In this document: positions 1-8,239 of the stretch, in pieces | Layout: every line of letters starts with the position of its first letter | Position numbering within the stretch: the first letter of the stretch is position 1 | NCBI GenBank assembly: GCA_035539075.1 | Contig: DATLJB010000221.1 | Location: 42,107 to 106,106 of the forward strand | DNA length: 64,000 nucleotides | Direction of reading: 5' to 3' | DNA from: Dongia_B sp035539075 | GTDB taxonomy: Bacteria; Pseudomonadota; Alphaproteobacteria; Dongiales; Dongiaceae | The notes under the pieces: generated by a model | The model's database searches: none | Seen by the model: only the letters and a program-made list of their open reading frames with translations | Told to the model about the DNA's origin: nothing | Position numbers and translations under genes: made by a program

Positions 1-414
1 GCCACGATGTTTTTCGCGCGCGAAGCGGTCGCCGCCGAAGAAGTGGTTGTAGTAGTAGCCCTGGAACGGCTCGTGATTGCGCACCATCCAGTAATTCAGC
101 GGGCTGACATAGGGGCGCAGGATCTCCGCCGCGAGCGCACCGTGATTGACCGGGGCAAGGTCGTCGCCGATATCGTGGAACAGACCGCAGACCACGGTCT
201 CCTCGTCGGCACCGGCGCGCAGCGCGCGGGTGGCGGTCTGCAGCGAATGCTCATAGCGGTCGACCGGATAGCCGAGATCGCCACCCTTCAGCCGTTCAAG
301 GGCGCCGAGCAGGCGATCCACCAGACCATGCTCGTAGACGGTGAATTTATCGCCGATGACCTTCCATTCCTCGGCAGTGCTGTCGGCGAATTTGGTGAAA
401 CGAACGATGGTCAT
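1..414 (-). CDS. tmpB: TmpB-like HD-domain oxygenase (C-terminus cut by window edge)
   Basis: The first 138 codons are present; the C-terminus runs off the left edge. The reading frame shows an HD-type set of ligands: an H in 'RYEHSLQTATRALR', the HD pair in 'GLFHDIGDDLAP', an H in 'VNHGALAAEIL', and 'RNHEPFQGYYYNHFFGGD'. The tyrosine-rich 'FQGYYYNHF' stretch is typical of the PhnZ/TmpB mixed-valent diiron oxygenases that cleave alpha-hydroxyphosphonates. It lies 56 bp downstream of, and in line with, a gamma-butyrobetaine-hydroxylase-like 2OG dioxygenase. That is the arrangement known for TmpA/TmpB, in which TmpA hydroxylates 2-trimethylaminoethylphosphonate and TmpB cleaves the product to glycine betaine and phosphate. 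An HD-domain oxygenase is near certain; the exact substrate is inferred from the partner gene. Confidence 0.8.
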   Translation of the reverse strand, partial: MTIVRFTKFADSTAEEWKVIGDKFTVYEHGLVDRLLGALERLKGGDLGYPVDRYEHSLQTATRALRAGADEETVVCGLFHDIGDDLAPVNHGALAAEILRPYVSPLNYWMVRNHEPFQGYYYNHFFGGDRFAREKHRG

Positions 415-470
415 GCTGATTCCCCGCTATTGGATGGTTTCTGGTTGTCGTTTGCCATTGTCTTCCTGCC

Positions 471-1631
471 TTATTCGGCTGCCAGGGGGCGGGCTTGCCG
501 TGCCAGCACCTTGCGCTTGCTGCCCACAGTGTCGCGGTCCATATAGCACTGGCGCATATGGCGCATGCCGGTGTCCAGCTTGAAGCCCTTGCGCCCGTGC
601 AGCAGGCGATAATTGTCCATGATCATGCAATCGCCGGGGCCGAGCTTGAAGGTCAAGGTCAGGGCCGGATCATTGAGCAGCTGGAAATAGAGCTGCCGCG
701 CCTTGTAATAGCGGTCCAGCATGTCCAGCGGCAGATGATCGACCATTTCGGTGCGATTGGAATAACGCACCTGATGCAGGCGGCCATCGCCGTCGAGCTC
801 GATCAGGGGGCCGTCGCTTTCCAGGATCGCGGTGTTGTCGGCATAGCGGAAGCGCGGCCGCACGGTGGTCAGGGTTTCAAAGGCCTCCGGATCGCGGACC
901 TGCAGCTCACGGGCGACGCGGAAACCGTCGACGATGACGGATTCGCCGCCCTCGGCGTCGTTGCGCAGGCAATGGAGGAAGATATAGCCCGGCACCGGCG
1001 TGCGATAGGGATTGTCAGCATGCTGCTCCAGGCCGCGCGTCGTCATGGTGAGGTCGTAGGCCTTGGGTATGGCCTTGACGTCGGCCAGCCCGCCCCAATT
1101 GGTGATGCGGATGGGGCCGATGCAATTGGTGAGAGCCATGGCTCCCTCCATCTCGACCGGCACATTGTGCACGATCATGAAGCCGTAACGATGCAGGCCC
1201 TGCAGCATCTCACCGACGGCGGCTTCGTCGCGCTGGAGTTGGGGCAGGTCGGCTTCCGGCCGGGTCCCGAGATCATGGCCCCAGAGCTGCAGATCCGGTG
1301 AGGCTTGGCCATAGCTGGCCTGGCGCGCGGGCAGGGGGCGCACAACCCGATGCAGCCAGTCGGCCGTTACGGTTGCCTGGAACGCGTCGCTGAAGGTGAG
1401 GGCGACGCGATCTTCGGCAGGCATCGCGCAGGTGGACAGCTTCAAATCGAGCGGCAGTTCAGCGGCTTCAATCAGCCGCTGACCGGTTCGGGCGTCGAGA
1501 ATGTCATCGACCGGCAGGCGTTCGCGCAGCCAGAGCGGATGAAAAACCTGCTGCCGGCCATCTTGCCAATCCATTACCAGTGTGCCGTCTTTAACGCTGG
1601 CTGTCTTTGCCAGACGCGTCGCCTCGGCCAT
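471..1631 (-). CDS. tmpA: TmpA-like 2-oxoglutarate/Fe(II) dioxygenase (gamma-butyrobetaine hydroxylase family)
   Basis: A protein of about 386 residues with an N-terminal DUF971/GBBH-like domain (roughly residues 15-85) and a C-terminal TauD-type jelly roll. The iron triad is visible: HxD in 'LEQHADNPYR' and the distal His in 'NYRLLHGRKGF', followed by the 2OG-binding Arg region 'RHMRQCY'. The frame could begin at 1637, but a GGGAG abuts that ATG directly; the in-frame ATG at 1631 has the same GGGAG at a normal 6-nt spacing, so 1631 is chosen. The family includes gamma-butyrobetaine hydroxylase (carnitine synthesis) and TmpA. The HD oxygenase gene next to it, and the absence of other carnitine genes here, favour TmpA, acting on choline's phosphonate analogue. 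If the substrate assignment is wrong, BBOX-type activity is the alternative. Confidence 0.8.
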   Translation of the reverse strand: MAEATRLAKTASVKDGTLVMDWQDGRQQVFHPLWLRERLPVDDILDARTGQRLIEAAELPLDLKLSTCAMPAEDRVALTFSDAFQATVTADWLHRVVRPLPARQASYGQASPDLQLWGHDLGTRPEADLPQLQRDEAAVGEMLQGLHRYGFMIVHNVPVEMEGAMALTNCIGPIRITNWGGLADVKAIPKAYDLTMTTRGLEQHADNPYRTPVPGYIFLHCLRNDAEGGESVIVDGFRVARELQVRDPEAFETLTTVRPRFRYADNTAILESDGPLIELDGDGRLHQVRYSNRTEMVDHLPLDMLDRYYKARQLYFQLLNDPALTLTFKLGPGDCMIMDNYRLLHGRKGFKLDTGMRHMRQCYMDRDTVGSKRKVLARQARPLAAE

Positions 1632-1732
1632 CGCCATCTCCCAATTTGATCATTTGTTGATTCTGCTCGCCCGATCTTCCGATCGGACCGGTTAATGAAT
1701 CCTAAGATCGCGGCTCATCATCCGAGGGTGTT

Positions 1733-1765
1733 TTTTTCGCCATACGCGTGCTATTTTTCGCCATA
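1733..1765. promoter_or_regulatory. Tandem direct repeats, probable AraC-type operator
   Basis: TTTTTCGCCATA occurs at 1733-1744 and again exactly at 1754-1765. The start-to-start distance is 21 bp, two helical turns, which is the spacing AraC-family regulators use to bind tandem half-sites. The repeats sit between divergent tmpA and the GlxA-type regulator gene, so they may control either or both. The repeat is seen directly; its role is inferred. Confidence 0.6.
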
Positions 1766-1791
1766 GTCGCAAAAAAGATAGAAGTCGTCGC

Positions 1792-2856
1792 ATGGCTAGG
1801 AAATCAACGGAAAAAGCCAATACTGGGACGAAACGAGCGTCGCAAAGCACCGGGTCCGGGCTTGGCGCATTCCCGTCATCTATCCCCGGCGCCAGTGCCT
1901 GGCGGCTTGTCGAACCCCGGATCGGCTTCCTGCTGGTGCCGCAATTCTCCATGCTGGAACTGTTTTGTGCGCTGGAACCCCTGCGCATCGCCAACCGCCT
2001 CGGCGGGCTGAACTTCTCCTGGAGCTTTCTGTCTCTGGATGGGGAGCCGGTCTCGGCCAGCAACGGCATTCCCGTCGCCGCCAGCAATTCACTGGCCGCT
2101 GTCCATGATTTGCCCATCCTGTTCGTCATGGCGAGCTTCGAACCGGAAGCCGCCATCCGTCGCCGGGACCAGGCGAAGCTGCGTGATCTCGCCCGGCACG
2201 GCACGCTGCTCGGCGGCATCGATACCGGGCCGTTCATCCTGGCACGCGCCGGTTTGCTGCGGGATCGTCGCGCCACCTTGCACTGGGAAAGCATTGCCGC
2301 CTTCAGCGAGGAATTCCCCGATATCGTCACCAGCGCGCATGTCTTCGAACTGGACCGCGACCGGCTGACCTGTCCCGGGGGAACCGCGCCGATCGACATG
2401 ATGCTGCATCTGATAGCCCTGCGGGCGGGTGAGGCGCTGGCTAATGCTGTCGCCGAGCAGATCGTGCATCCGCGCATCCGGCCGGGCCATGATCCCCAGC
2501 GCATGACGCCGGGCGAGCGCTATCAGTTCGACAACCCCTCTATCGGCCGCGCGATCACGGCCATGGAAGACAATCTCGATGAACCGCTGAGCCTGGCGGA
2601 GCTGGCGAAAGCGAGCCGGATTTCCCAACGACAGCTGGAACGGCTGTTTCGCGAGCAGATGAAGACCACGGCAAAGGCCTTCTATGTGCGGCTGCGGCTG
2701 GAGCGCGCGCGTCAGTTGCTGGCCGATAGCGGTCGGCCGGTCGGCGAGATCGCCCTGGCAACCGGCTTTGCCAGCAGGGCCCATTTCAGCCGTGCTTATT
2801 TGCGTGCTTTCGGAACCGCCCCGGGGCAACGCCGCCGTTCCCGAATGGAGGCATAA
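1792..2856 (+). CDS. GlxA family AraC-type transcriptional regulator
   Basis: 354 residues. After a basic, low-complexity N-terminus (about residues 1-38) comes a DJ-1/PfpI-like ligand domain (about 40-225, starting 'RIGFLLVPQFSMLELFCALEPLRIANRL'-like) and a C-terminal AraC helix-turn-helix pair (about 245-350, with 'LSLAELAKASRISQRQLERLFR' and 'IALATGFASRAHFSRAYLRAFG'-type helices). This is the architecture of the GlxA group, which includes the glycine betaine and carnitine regulators GbdR and CdhR. It is divergent from tmpAB, so it is the likely local regulator sensing TMAEP or glycine betaine. The 38-residue leader is unusual, but no better start is obvious. Confidence 0.9.
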   Translation: MARKSTEKANTGTKRASQSTGSGLGAFPSSIPGASAWRLVEPRIGFLLVPQFSMLELFCALEPLRIANRLGGLNFSWSFLSLDGEPVSASNGIPVAASNSLAAVHDLPILFVMASFEPEAAIRRRDQAKLRDLARHGTLLGGIDTGPFILARAGLLRDRRATLHWESIAAFSEEFPDIVTSAHVFELDRDRLTCPGGTAPIDMMLHLIALRAGEALANAVAEQIVHPRIRPGHDPQRMTPGERYQFDNPSIGRAITAMEDNLDEPLSLAELAKASRISQRQLERLFREQMKTTAKAFYVRLRLERARQLLADSGRPVGEIALATGFASRAHFSRAYLRAFGTAPGQRRRSRMEA

Positions 2857-2883
2857 ACGGCGATGATGTGGAGGCGCGGCCGG

Positions 2884-4350
2884 TCAGACGCTCGCCGACG
2901 CCTTTGCCGGCGGATTTGTGACGTGTTCGAATGAAGCCTGCTGATAGATCTGCGCCGCCAATTGCTCGCAGCTGCGTCGGATATCGGGTACGGCAATGAT
3001 CTCCCAGAAGGTGCCCTTGGTAATCGGCCCGATCGCGTAGAGATCCTCGCTGATATCGCCATTGGCGGTGATGACGGCACCGGTGATATCGGTATCGATG
3101 CTAAGCCTTAGCTGATCCGGTCGGATATGCCCGTCGGCGAGGAGCTGCCGGACGAGCGGCCGGTCAAGCTTGGTGAAATCGCCCTGCAGGCCGGAACAGT
3201 CGATGACACGTTCGACGGTGATTTTGCCGGTATGTCCGGACTTCTGCGCCAGCTCGACTTCCACCAGGCCAATGCAAGGATTGATCTGCCCCAGCCGCGC
3301 CGGCGTGATGGTGAGCTGGCCACGGCGAATCGCATCCTCAATCCGCGCATGGATGCGGGGCGCGGCGCGATGCCGATGCACGTCCCACCACGGGCGCAGG
3401 TGGCGCAGGAAGCGCCGCCGCTCAGCCATCGGCATATCGAGCCAGAGACGTTGCGTATGCGGCCGCAGGCCGTCGATGACCGCGCGCCAATCGACGCCGA
3501 CCTGTCTTGCTTCCCGAATCGTGGTCCGGATCTCGCGCAGCAATTTGGAGAGTGTCCGTACCTGCGGCGGGGCAGCAAAGTGCCAGGGCTGGGCAACCGC
3601 GCCATGCATGCGCGGCAACAAGCCGCGGCGCGAGATGGCATGGATGGGCCCGTGATGCCCGGCGTCGAGCAGGGAGATGACTGTGTCCACCATGGTCAAC
3701 CCGGTACCGATCAGCAGCACCGGCGCCTGCGGGTCGAGTTTATCAAGCGCCGTCGGGTCCCAGGGGTCCTTGAAAATGCCGGGCTGGCCGCGCGCCGGCG
3801 GAAAGTTGCCGATTGCCAGCACGGCACAATCAACCGAGAGCCGCCGGCCGACCGCCAGTTCCACATCCCAGCCATGGGCCGACGTGCCGTCGGCCTCGTT
3901 CTGGCGGCGGTGCAAGGCGACCGCCTCGTCACTCACCAGAAAGACGTTGCTGTCATTGCCTTGGCGCCAGATCCCGTCGCCAAGGAGTTGCTGGATGTAA
4001 CGGCCATAAAGTCCGCGTGGCACGAAACTGTTCGGGCCCGGCTGCTCCTGCGAGCCGTCCGCCAGATCCGGCGGCAAATCGCGGAGCCATTGTACGAAAT
4101 GCTCCGGCCGGTCGGCAAAAGCACTCATATTGCTGGCGCGTACGTTCAGCAGATGGTTTGAATTGCCGGTCGAATAGGCCAGGCCGAGACCGAAATGCGG
4201 GTTCTTCTCGATCAACAGCACGCGGTCTTCCGGCCCGCAACGTTTCAGCAGATGCAATGTCAGCAGGGCACCGCTGAAGCCGGCGCCGATAATGGCGACG
4301 GTCCGTCCGGGCGATTCCGCCGCCATGGCTTTTCTCAAGGTCGTTGGCAT
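2884..4350 (-). CDS. FAD/NAD(P)-binding oxidoreductase (COG4529-like)
   Basis: About 488 residues. The N-terminal 'TVAIIGAGFSGALLTLHLL' is a Rossmann dinucleotide-binding motif. Further on are 'LLIEKNPHFGLGLAYST' and a second nucleotide-binding element 'APVLLIGTGLTMVDTVISLLD', as in the NAD_binding_9 proteins often annotated HydE-like or FAD-NAD(P)-binding. The open frame continues upstream to 4554, inside the TauD gene. The ATG at 4350 is preferred because GGGAG lies 5 nt before it and the Rossmann motif follows soon after. The gene starts 40 bp after the TauD-like gene ends, so the two are probably one operon. Function is unknown; it could supply electrons or oxidise the product of the dioxygenase, but that is inference. 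Confidence 0.8.
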   Translation of the reverse strand: MPTTLRKAMAAESPGRTVAIIGAGFSGALLTLHLLKRCGPEDRVLLIEKNPHFGLGLAYSTGNSNHLLNVRASNMSAFADRPEHFVQWLRDLPPDLADGSQEQPGPNSFVPRGLYGRYIQQLLGDGIWRQGNDSNVFLVSDEAVALHRRQNEADGTSAHGWDVELAVGRRLSVDCAVLAIGNFPPARGQPGIFKDPWDPTALDKLDPQAPVLLIGTGLTMVDTVISLLDAGHHGPIHAISRRGLLPRMHGAVAQPWHFAAPPQVRTLSKLLREIRTTIREARQVGVDWRAVIDGLRPHTQRLWLDMPMAERRRFLRHLRPWWDVHRHRAAPRIHARIEDAIRRGQLTITPARLGQINPCIGLVEVELAQKSGHTGKITVERVIDCSGLQGDFTKLDRPLVRQLLADGHIRPDQLRLSIDTDITGAVITANGDISEDLYAIGPITKGTFWEIIAVPDIRRSCEQLAAQIYQQASFEHVTNPPAKASASV

Positions 4351-4390
4351 GGAGACTCCCATGATGCAGTCACGGCAGGATGTCCGGCGG

Positions 4391-5245
4391 TCAGAAGGGC
4401 TTGTCGCCGATGATGGTGGCGCGATGCATGACGCGCCGGTGGGGCATATAGTCGGCCAGGGCATAATGCTGGGTGCTGCGATTATCCCAAAAGGCGATAT
4501 CGTTTTCGCGCCATTGCCAGCGAATGGTGAATTCCGGTTTGGCGGCATGGGCAAATAGAACCGCCAACACCGCCTCGCTTTCCGCCCTGCTCAGTTGATC
4601 GATCGCGGTGGTGAAGCCGGCGTTGACGAACAATCCTTTCCGGCCGGTGACCGGGTGAGTGCGGATGACGGGATGGCTGACCGGCTTGTGGCTGGCGCGG
4701 GTCGCCTGCCAGCGGGCATCGTCTTCCGGCGTATTGCCGTAGCGGCTGCGCGGAAAAGACTTTTCAAAATCGTGGCTGGCAGTGAGACCGTCGAGGAACT
4801 GACGAAACGCGGGCGAGAGCGCCTCATAGGCCGCGATGGAATTCGACCAGGTCGTATCGCCGCCCAAAGGCGGCAATTGCCGGGCATAGAGCAGGGCACC
4901 AAGCGGCGGCGTTTCGATGAAGGTGACATCGGTATGCCAGACATCATTGTCCGGCGGATTGGTCTGATCGGTGTCGAGGACGATGATCTCCTCGACCTCC
5001 GGCACCGTCGGATAGATGGGATGGATATGCAGCTTGCCGAAGCGGGCGGCGAAATCTCGCTGCTGCGCAGCCGTCAGATGCTGGTCCCGGAAAAAGATCA
5101 CCTGGTGGTTCAAGAGGGCGAATTCGATTTCGGCGATGGCTCCGCCATCGAGTGGCGCGGCGAGATCGATGCCGCCGATCACCGCGCCGATGGTCGGACT
5201 GAGCGGTGTCACCGTGAGATGGCCGATCTTGCTGCGAGTGCTCAT
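4391..5245 (-). CDS. TauD/TfdA family 2-oxoglutarate dioxygenase
   Basis: 284 residues, full length for the family. The metal ligands are HxD in 'DVWHTDVTFIETPP' and the distal His in 'FWDNRSTQHYALADY'; the 2OG-binding Arg is in 'HRRVMHRATI'. The ATG at 5245 has GGGAG six nt upstream; the longer frame to 5308 lacks any family similarity and is rejected. Members cleave taurine, alkyl sulfates or related sulfonates using O2 and 2-oxoglutarate, releasing sulfite or sulfate in the cytoplasm. No tauABC transporter is within reach, so the substrate is open. The downstream FAD/NAD(P)-binding gene is probably co-transcribed. Confidence 0.9.
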   Translation of the reverse strand: MSTRSKIGHLTVTPLSPTIGAVIGGIDLAAPLDGGAIAEIEFALLNHQVIFFRDQHLTAAQQRDFAARFGKLHIHPIYPTVPEVEEIIVLDTDQTNPPDNDVWHTDVTFIETPPLGALLYARQLPPLGGDTTWSNSIAAYEALSPAFRQFLDGLTASHDFEKSFPRSRYGNTPEDDARWQATRASHKPVSHPVIRTHPVTGRKGLFVNAGFTTAIDQLSRAESEAVLAVLFAHAAKPEFTIRWQWRENDIAFWDNRSTQHYALADYMPHRRVMHRATIIGDKPF

Positions 5246-5393
5246 CTTAAACTCCCGTCTTTGCAGAGATTCGCGGTAAGGCCGTGAAACCCGGTCGTTC
5301 AGGAGCATAAATCTCTACTATTTTAGTAGACAAATGAAAAATGCCTATGCCGGCACGAGTTTTCCTCGCTTCTCGGCAAAGTGCCCCGGGAGG

Positions 5394-6068
5394 TCAGGCG
5401 CTGAGGTTTTTCGGTTTGAAGAGCGGAGCGCCGAGGGCGGAAAGTCCCAGCAGGATGAGCACTGCCCCGCCGTGCCAGATCATGATCATCATCGACGTAT
5501 CAAGATCATGGAGGAGCGACAAGCCGGTGGCGGCAAAGGCCGCAGTAGACAACATCCCCAATACCAGCGTGGGGCCGGGGCGGATCCAGGCGGCATGCCG
5601 GACCATGAAATACAGCACCAGGCTCAAGGGCAGACTGATCGCGACGATCCAGCTGAAGCAATCAACACTGTGCCCCAGGCTCAGCCCGCTGGGGCCAAGC
5701 CGTATCCAGTCGCTGAAACAACCGTAACCCGCGGCGGCGAACCAGAGAACGACGCCAGGGATGGGAAGCAAGGCCCAATATCTGGAGCGCCCCGGAATGC
5801 TGATCAGGAAGACGGCCATGGCGGCGAGGATACCGGTCAGGATCGTCGCCGCGAGCAACAGCGAATAATTCATGGTCTTCAGCAGCGGCATCAGATCGGG
5901 CCGCACGCCGCCATGCAGTATGACGGCTATCCCATTGACAGCCAAAGCGATAGCGACCCAAGCTACGGTGCGCCAGAAGGGCGCCGCCAGCCGATGGACA
6001 GGCTTCAGATCCGCCGTCAGATCGGCGATCAGTTTGTCGGCCTGATCTGTCATGTGCTCTTCCGTCAT
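5394..6068 (-). CDS. nrsF: NrsF/DUF1109 membrane anti-sigma factor
   Basis: 224 residues with a short cytoplasmic N-terminus ('LIADLTADLKPVHRL') and about six hydrophobic membrane segments. This is the DUF1109/NrsF pattern of inner-membrane anti-sigma factors that hold SigF-type ECF sigma factors. Conserved cysteines are visible in the periplasmic or loop stretches ('GYGCFSDWIRLGPSG', 'SVDCFSW'); in Caulobacter NrsF such cysteines are needed for signal response. The start codon overlaps the sigma factor stop by 4 bp (ATGA), so the two are translationally coupled. Confidence 0.9.
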   Translation of the reverse strand: MTEEHMTDQADKLIADLTADLKPVHRLAAPFWRTVAWVAIALAVNGIAVILHGGVRPDLMPLLKTMNYSLLLAATILTGILAAMAVFLISIPGRSRYWALLPIPGVVLWFAAAGYGCFSDWIRLGPSGLSLGHSVDCFSWIVAISLPLSLVLYFMVRHAAWIRPGPTLVLGMLSTAAFAATGLSLLHDLDTSMMIMIWHGGAVLILLGLSALGAPLFKPKNLSA

Positions 6069-6670
6069 TCGTTCCGGTCCGCTTCGCTCTGTTCCTTGCC
6101 CAGCAGTTGGCGCAGGGCCTTGACGGCTCGATGGACCGATAATTTCACTGCCCCTTCGCTTTGTCCCGTCCTGGCGGCCGCCTCGCGCAGTGACAATCCC
6201 TGGACCTTGACGAGGCCGATCGCCTGGCGCTGGCCCGGGGGCAATTGCTCGATGGCGCGACGCACCGCCCGCATGTCGAGGGACACCTCGCTTGTCATAT
6301 TCGCGTCATCCGCGGCAAAGGTTTCATTGGCATCTTCCGGCAGCGGGGCTTCTCGCGCCCGCTGGCGATAGAGGCGGCGCAGCCGGTCGGCGATGCGTCG
6401 TTCGGCGATCACGCTGACCCAGGGCTGCAGCGGCCGCTGGGGATCGTAAGTATGGCGGATTGCATGAATTGACAAAAAAATATCCTGGACAGTGTCCTCG
6501 ACGTCCTGGGGGCGTGCCAGACGACGGGCAGCCAGGCGCCGCAGATAGGGAAGCAAGCCCTGAAGCAATGCCGCATAGGCGGTTCGGTCGCCATTTTGGG
6601 CAAGCACCAGCAAGCCTGCCAATTCGGCCCAGGCACCGGAAATTTCACCAGTCTCGGGTTGCTCCAGCAC
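6065..6670 (-). CDS. sigF: ECF RNA polymerase sigma factor, SigF-like
   Basis: About 201 residues. Region 2 is 'YAALLQGLLPYLRRLAARRL' through 'DVEDTVQDIFLSIH', and region 4 is 'IEQLPPGQRQAIGLVKVQGLSLREAAARTGQSEGAVK'-like. The open frame extends to 7147, but that part overlaps bufA on the other strand and shows no homology. The first plausible start is GTG at 6670 with a purine-rich AAGAG just upstream; a few residues either way are possible. It overlaps nrsF by 4 bp and is divergent from the bufferin operon, as SigF is in Caulobacter. It likely directs transcription from the GTAACC-N16-CGAA site upstream of bufA. Confidence 0.88.
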   Translation of the reverse strand: MLEQPETGEISGAWAELAGLLVLAQNGDRTAYAALLQGLLPYLRRLAARRLARPQDVEDTVQDIFLSIHAIRHTYDPQRPLQPWVSVIAERRIADRLRRLYRQRAREAPLPEDANETFAADDANMTSEVSLDMRAVRRAIEQLPPGQRQAIGLVKVQGLSLREAAARTGQSEGAVKLSVHRAVKALRQLLGKEQSEADRNE

Positions 6671-6983
6671 TGTCTCTTGCCGTTCCGATTCGATTGCGCA
6701 CCGCGACGCAGCGTCACTCAGGGATACCCTAGAGGGCGTCGGCGCCAAGGGAAAGCTGATTTGCGGAACGGAAAAATACAGGAAATATTGCCGGCGCCGG
6801 GCAATCAGGTCACGGATTTCATTCGGATAAGCACCGGCCTTGTTGGAAATTGCGATGCCCTGGAGCGAAAAAATGGTGACCGCGTGTAACCAGAGTTGCA
6901 AAGTCATCGAATAACACGGCGTAGGTTGATCGGCAGGGGTATGCGCCCCGAGCCATCGGTTCGAATGATAAAGGGAGTTACCT
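6671..6983. other. Divergent intergenic region between sigF and bufA
   Basis: 313 bp without a supported gene. It holds the SigF-type promoter for the bufferin operon (6887-6912) on the plus strand. No matching GTAACC-N16-CGAA was found on the minus strand, so the sigma gene itself seems to use a different promoter. A long antisense frame crosses the region but has no recognisable product. Confidence 0.6.
6887..6912 (+). promoter_or_regulatory. SigF-type ECF promoter (GTAACC-N16-CGAA)
   Basis: GTAACC at 6887-6892, exactly 16 bp, then CGAA at 6909-6912. This matches the -35/-10 pair reported for Caulobacter SigF targets. It lies 71 bp before the bufA start codon, leaving a leader of about 65 nt that ends in AAGGGAG six nt before the ATG. 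Confidence 0.8.
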
Positions 6984-7280
6984 ATGAACAAGAGCATGAT
7001 CGCCGCCTCGGTCCTCGGCGCCGCACTCAGCCTCGGCACGGTCGGCCTGGCCACGGCGCCAGCAGCCTCGGCGGATGACCAGGAGAAATGCTTTGGCATT
7101 GCGAAGGCCGGCGAGAATGCCTGTTCCGCCGCCAGCAATGCCGGCACCCATTCCTGCGCCGGTCATTCGACCGTCGATTATTCAGGTGCCGATTGGAAGC
7201 TGGTACCGGCCGGCACCTGTGAGAAGATGGGCGGCCAAAAGCAGGCCTTCGAAGGTATGGGCAAGCCGACCTCGATGTGA
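6984..7280 (+). CDS. bufA: Bufferin-type metallophore precursor (DUF2282)
   Basis: 98 residues. Residues 1-30 form a Sec signal peptide ending in 'APAASA' before 'DDQEK'. The mature part has four cysteines (C36, C47, C58, C79) in the DUF2282 pattern 'KCFGIAKAGENAC', 'HSCAGHSTVDY', 'GTCEKMGG'. In bufferins the central cysteines are converted to thiooxazoles by the BufB/BufC enzymes and the peptide binds copper in the periplasm. A strong RBS (AAGGGAG, spacing 6) and a SigF-type promoter precede it. It heads a bufA-bufB-bufC-doxX operon. Copper as the ligand is known for the family and inferred here. Confidence 0.92.
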   Translation: MNKSMIAASVLGAALSLGTVGLATAPAASADDQEKCFGIAKAGENACSAASNAGTHSCAGHSTVDYSGADWKLVPAGTCEKMGGQKQAFEGMGKPTSM

Positions 7281-7318
7281 TCGGCCCAATCTGCTTTCCA
7301 TATTGAGATCGCATCGTC

Positions 7319-8239
7319 ATGTCGTCCCTTGAATGCGACATGCCAGCGGTGGAATCCGCGGCCCGGTCATATTCACGCGCAGCGATCGGGCTGCGGAACC
7401 CGCATCTTCCGGAGATTGTCGAAGCTCAGTCGGGCCTGACCTGGCTGGAGATTCATAGCGAGAACTATCTGCTGCCGCCAACTGCGCCGCGGTCGCTGGC
7501 CCTGGAACGCGTGCGAAATGATCTTGCGCTGAGCTGCCATGGCGTCGGCCTTTCGCTCTGTTCCGCGGAGGGGCTTGACCACACCCATCTGCAGGATCTG
7601 CGCCGTCTCTATGATCGACTGCAGCCGTTCATCGTTTCCGAACATCTGGCCTGGAGCGCCACGGACGGGCGCTACTATAACGACCTTCTGCCGGTGCCTT
7701 ATAGCGATGAAGCGCTCGATATCGCTTGCCGCAATATCGACCAGGCACAGCAGGCATTGGGGCGCCGGCTGCTGATCGAAAACCCGTCGCGCTATATCGA
7801 CCTGCCGGGCAGCAGCTGGTCCGAACCGGCTTTCCTGGCCGAGATCACCAGGCGCACCGGCTGCGGCCTGCTGTTCGACGTCAATAATCTCCATGTCAGC
7901 GCGCATAATTTGGGCTTCGACGCCGCCGATTATCTTTCGGATCTGCCGATCCAGGCCATCGGCCAGTTTCATGTTGCCGGCCATAGCCAACGCCGGCTGA
8001 TGGCGCCCGATGGGCGGGAAGATGTCCTGCTGATCGATGATCATGGCAGCGCCGTTCCCAATGAGGTCTGGCGGCTGCTTGAGACCATGCTGGCGGCGAC
8101 CGGTCCCCTGCCGGTATTGGTAGAGTGGGACAACCAGGTGCCGGCGCTTGCAGTTCTGTTGGCCGAGGCGGCTAAAGCCCAGGAATTCATTGATGCTTGC
8201 GCCATGTGCCGCGCGGAATCGTCGGGCCATGCTGCGTGA
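7319..8239 (+). CDS. bufB: MNIO-family (DUF692) peptide-modifying oxidase BufB
   Basis: 306 residues, TIM-barrel DUF692. Metal-binding residues of multinuclear non-heme iron oxidases are all visible: 'EIHSENY' (H46), 'LSCHGVGLS' (H74), 'VSEHLAW' (E108, H109), 'IENPSRY' (N155), 'LLFDVNNLHVSAHN' (D187, N190), 'QFHVAGHS' (H218, H221), 'IDDHGSAV' (D241, H242) and 'VEWD' (E269). It would modify cysteines of the BufA precursor in the cytoplasm before export. It lies 38 bp after bufA and overlaps bufC by 11 bp. Confidence 0.93.
   Translation: MSSLECDMPAVESAARSYSRAAIGLRNPHLPEIVEAQSGLTWLEIHSENYLLPPTAPRSLALERVRNDLALSCHGVGLSLCSAEGLDHTHLQDLRRLYDRLQPFIVSEHLAWSATDGRYYNDLLPVPYSDEALDIACRNIDQAQQALGRRLLIENPSRYIDLPGSSWSEPAFLAEITRRTGCGLLFDVNNLHVSAHNLGFDAADYLSDLPIQAIGQFHVAGHSQRRLMAPDGREDVLLIDDHGSAVPNEVWRLLETMLAATGPLPVLVEWDNQVPALAVLLAEAAKAQEFIDACAMCRAESSGHAA

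Noticed and set aside
471..1631. Gamma-butyrobetaine hydroxylase for carnitine synthesis
   Set aside because: Motifs fit, but the adjacent HD-domain oxygenase points to a TmpA role; carnitine genes are absent nearby.
6671..7147. N-terminal extension of the ECF sigma frame
   Set aside because: It covers the bufA promoter and the bufA gene on the other strand and has no sigma-factor similarity; a GTG at 6670 fits family length.
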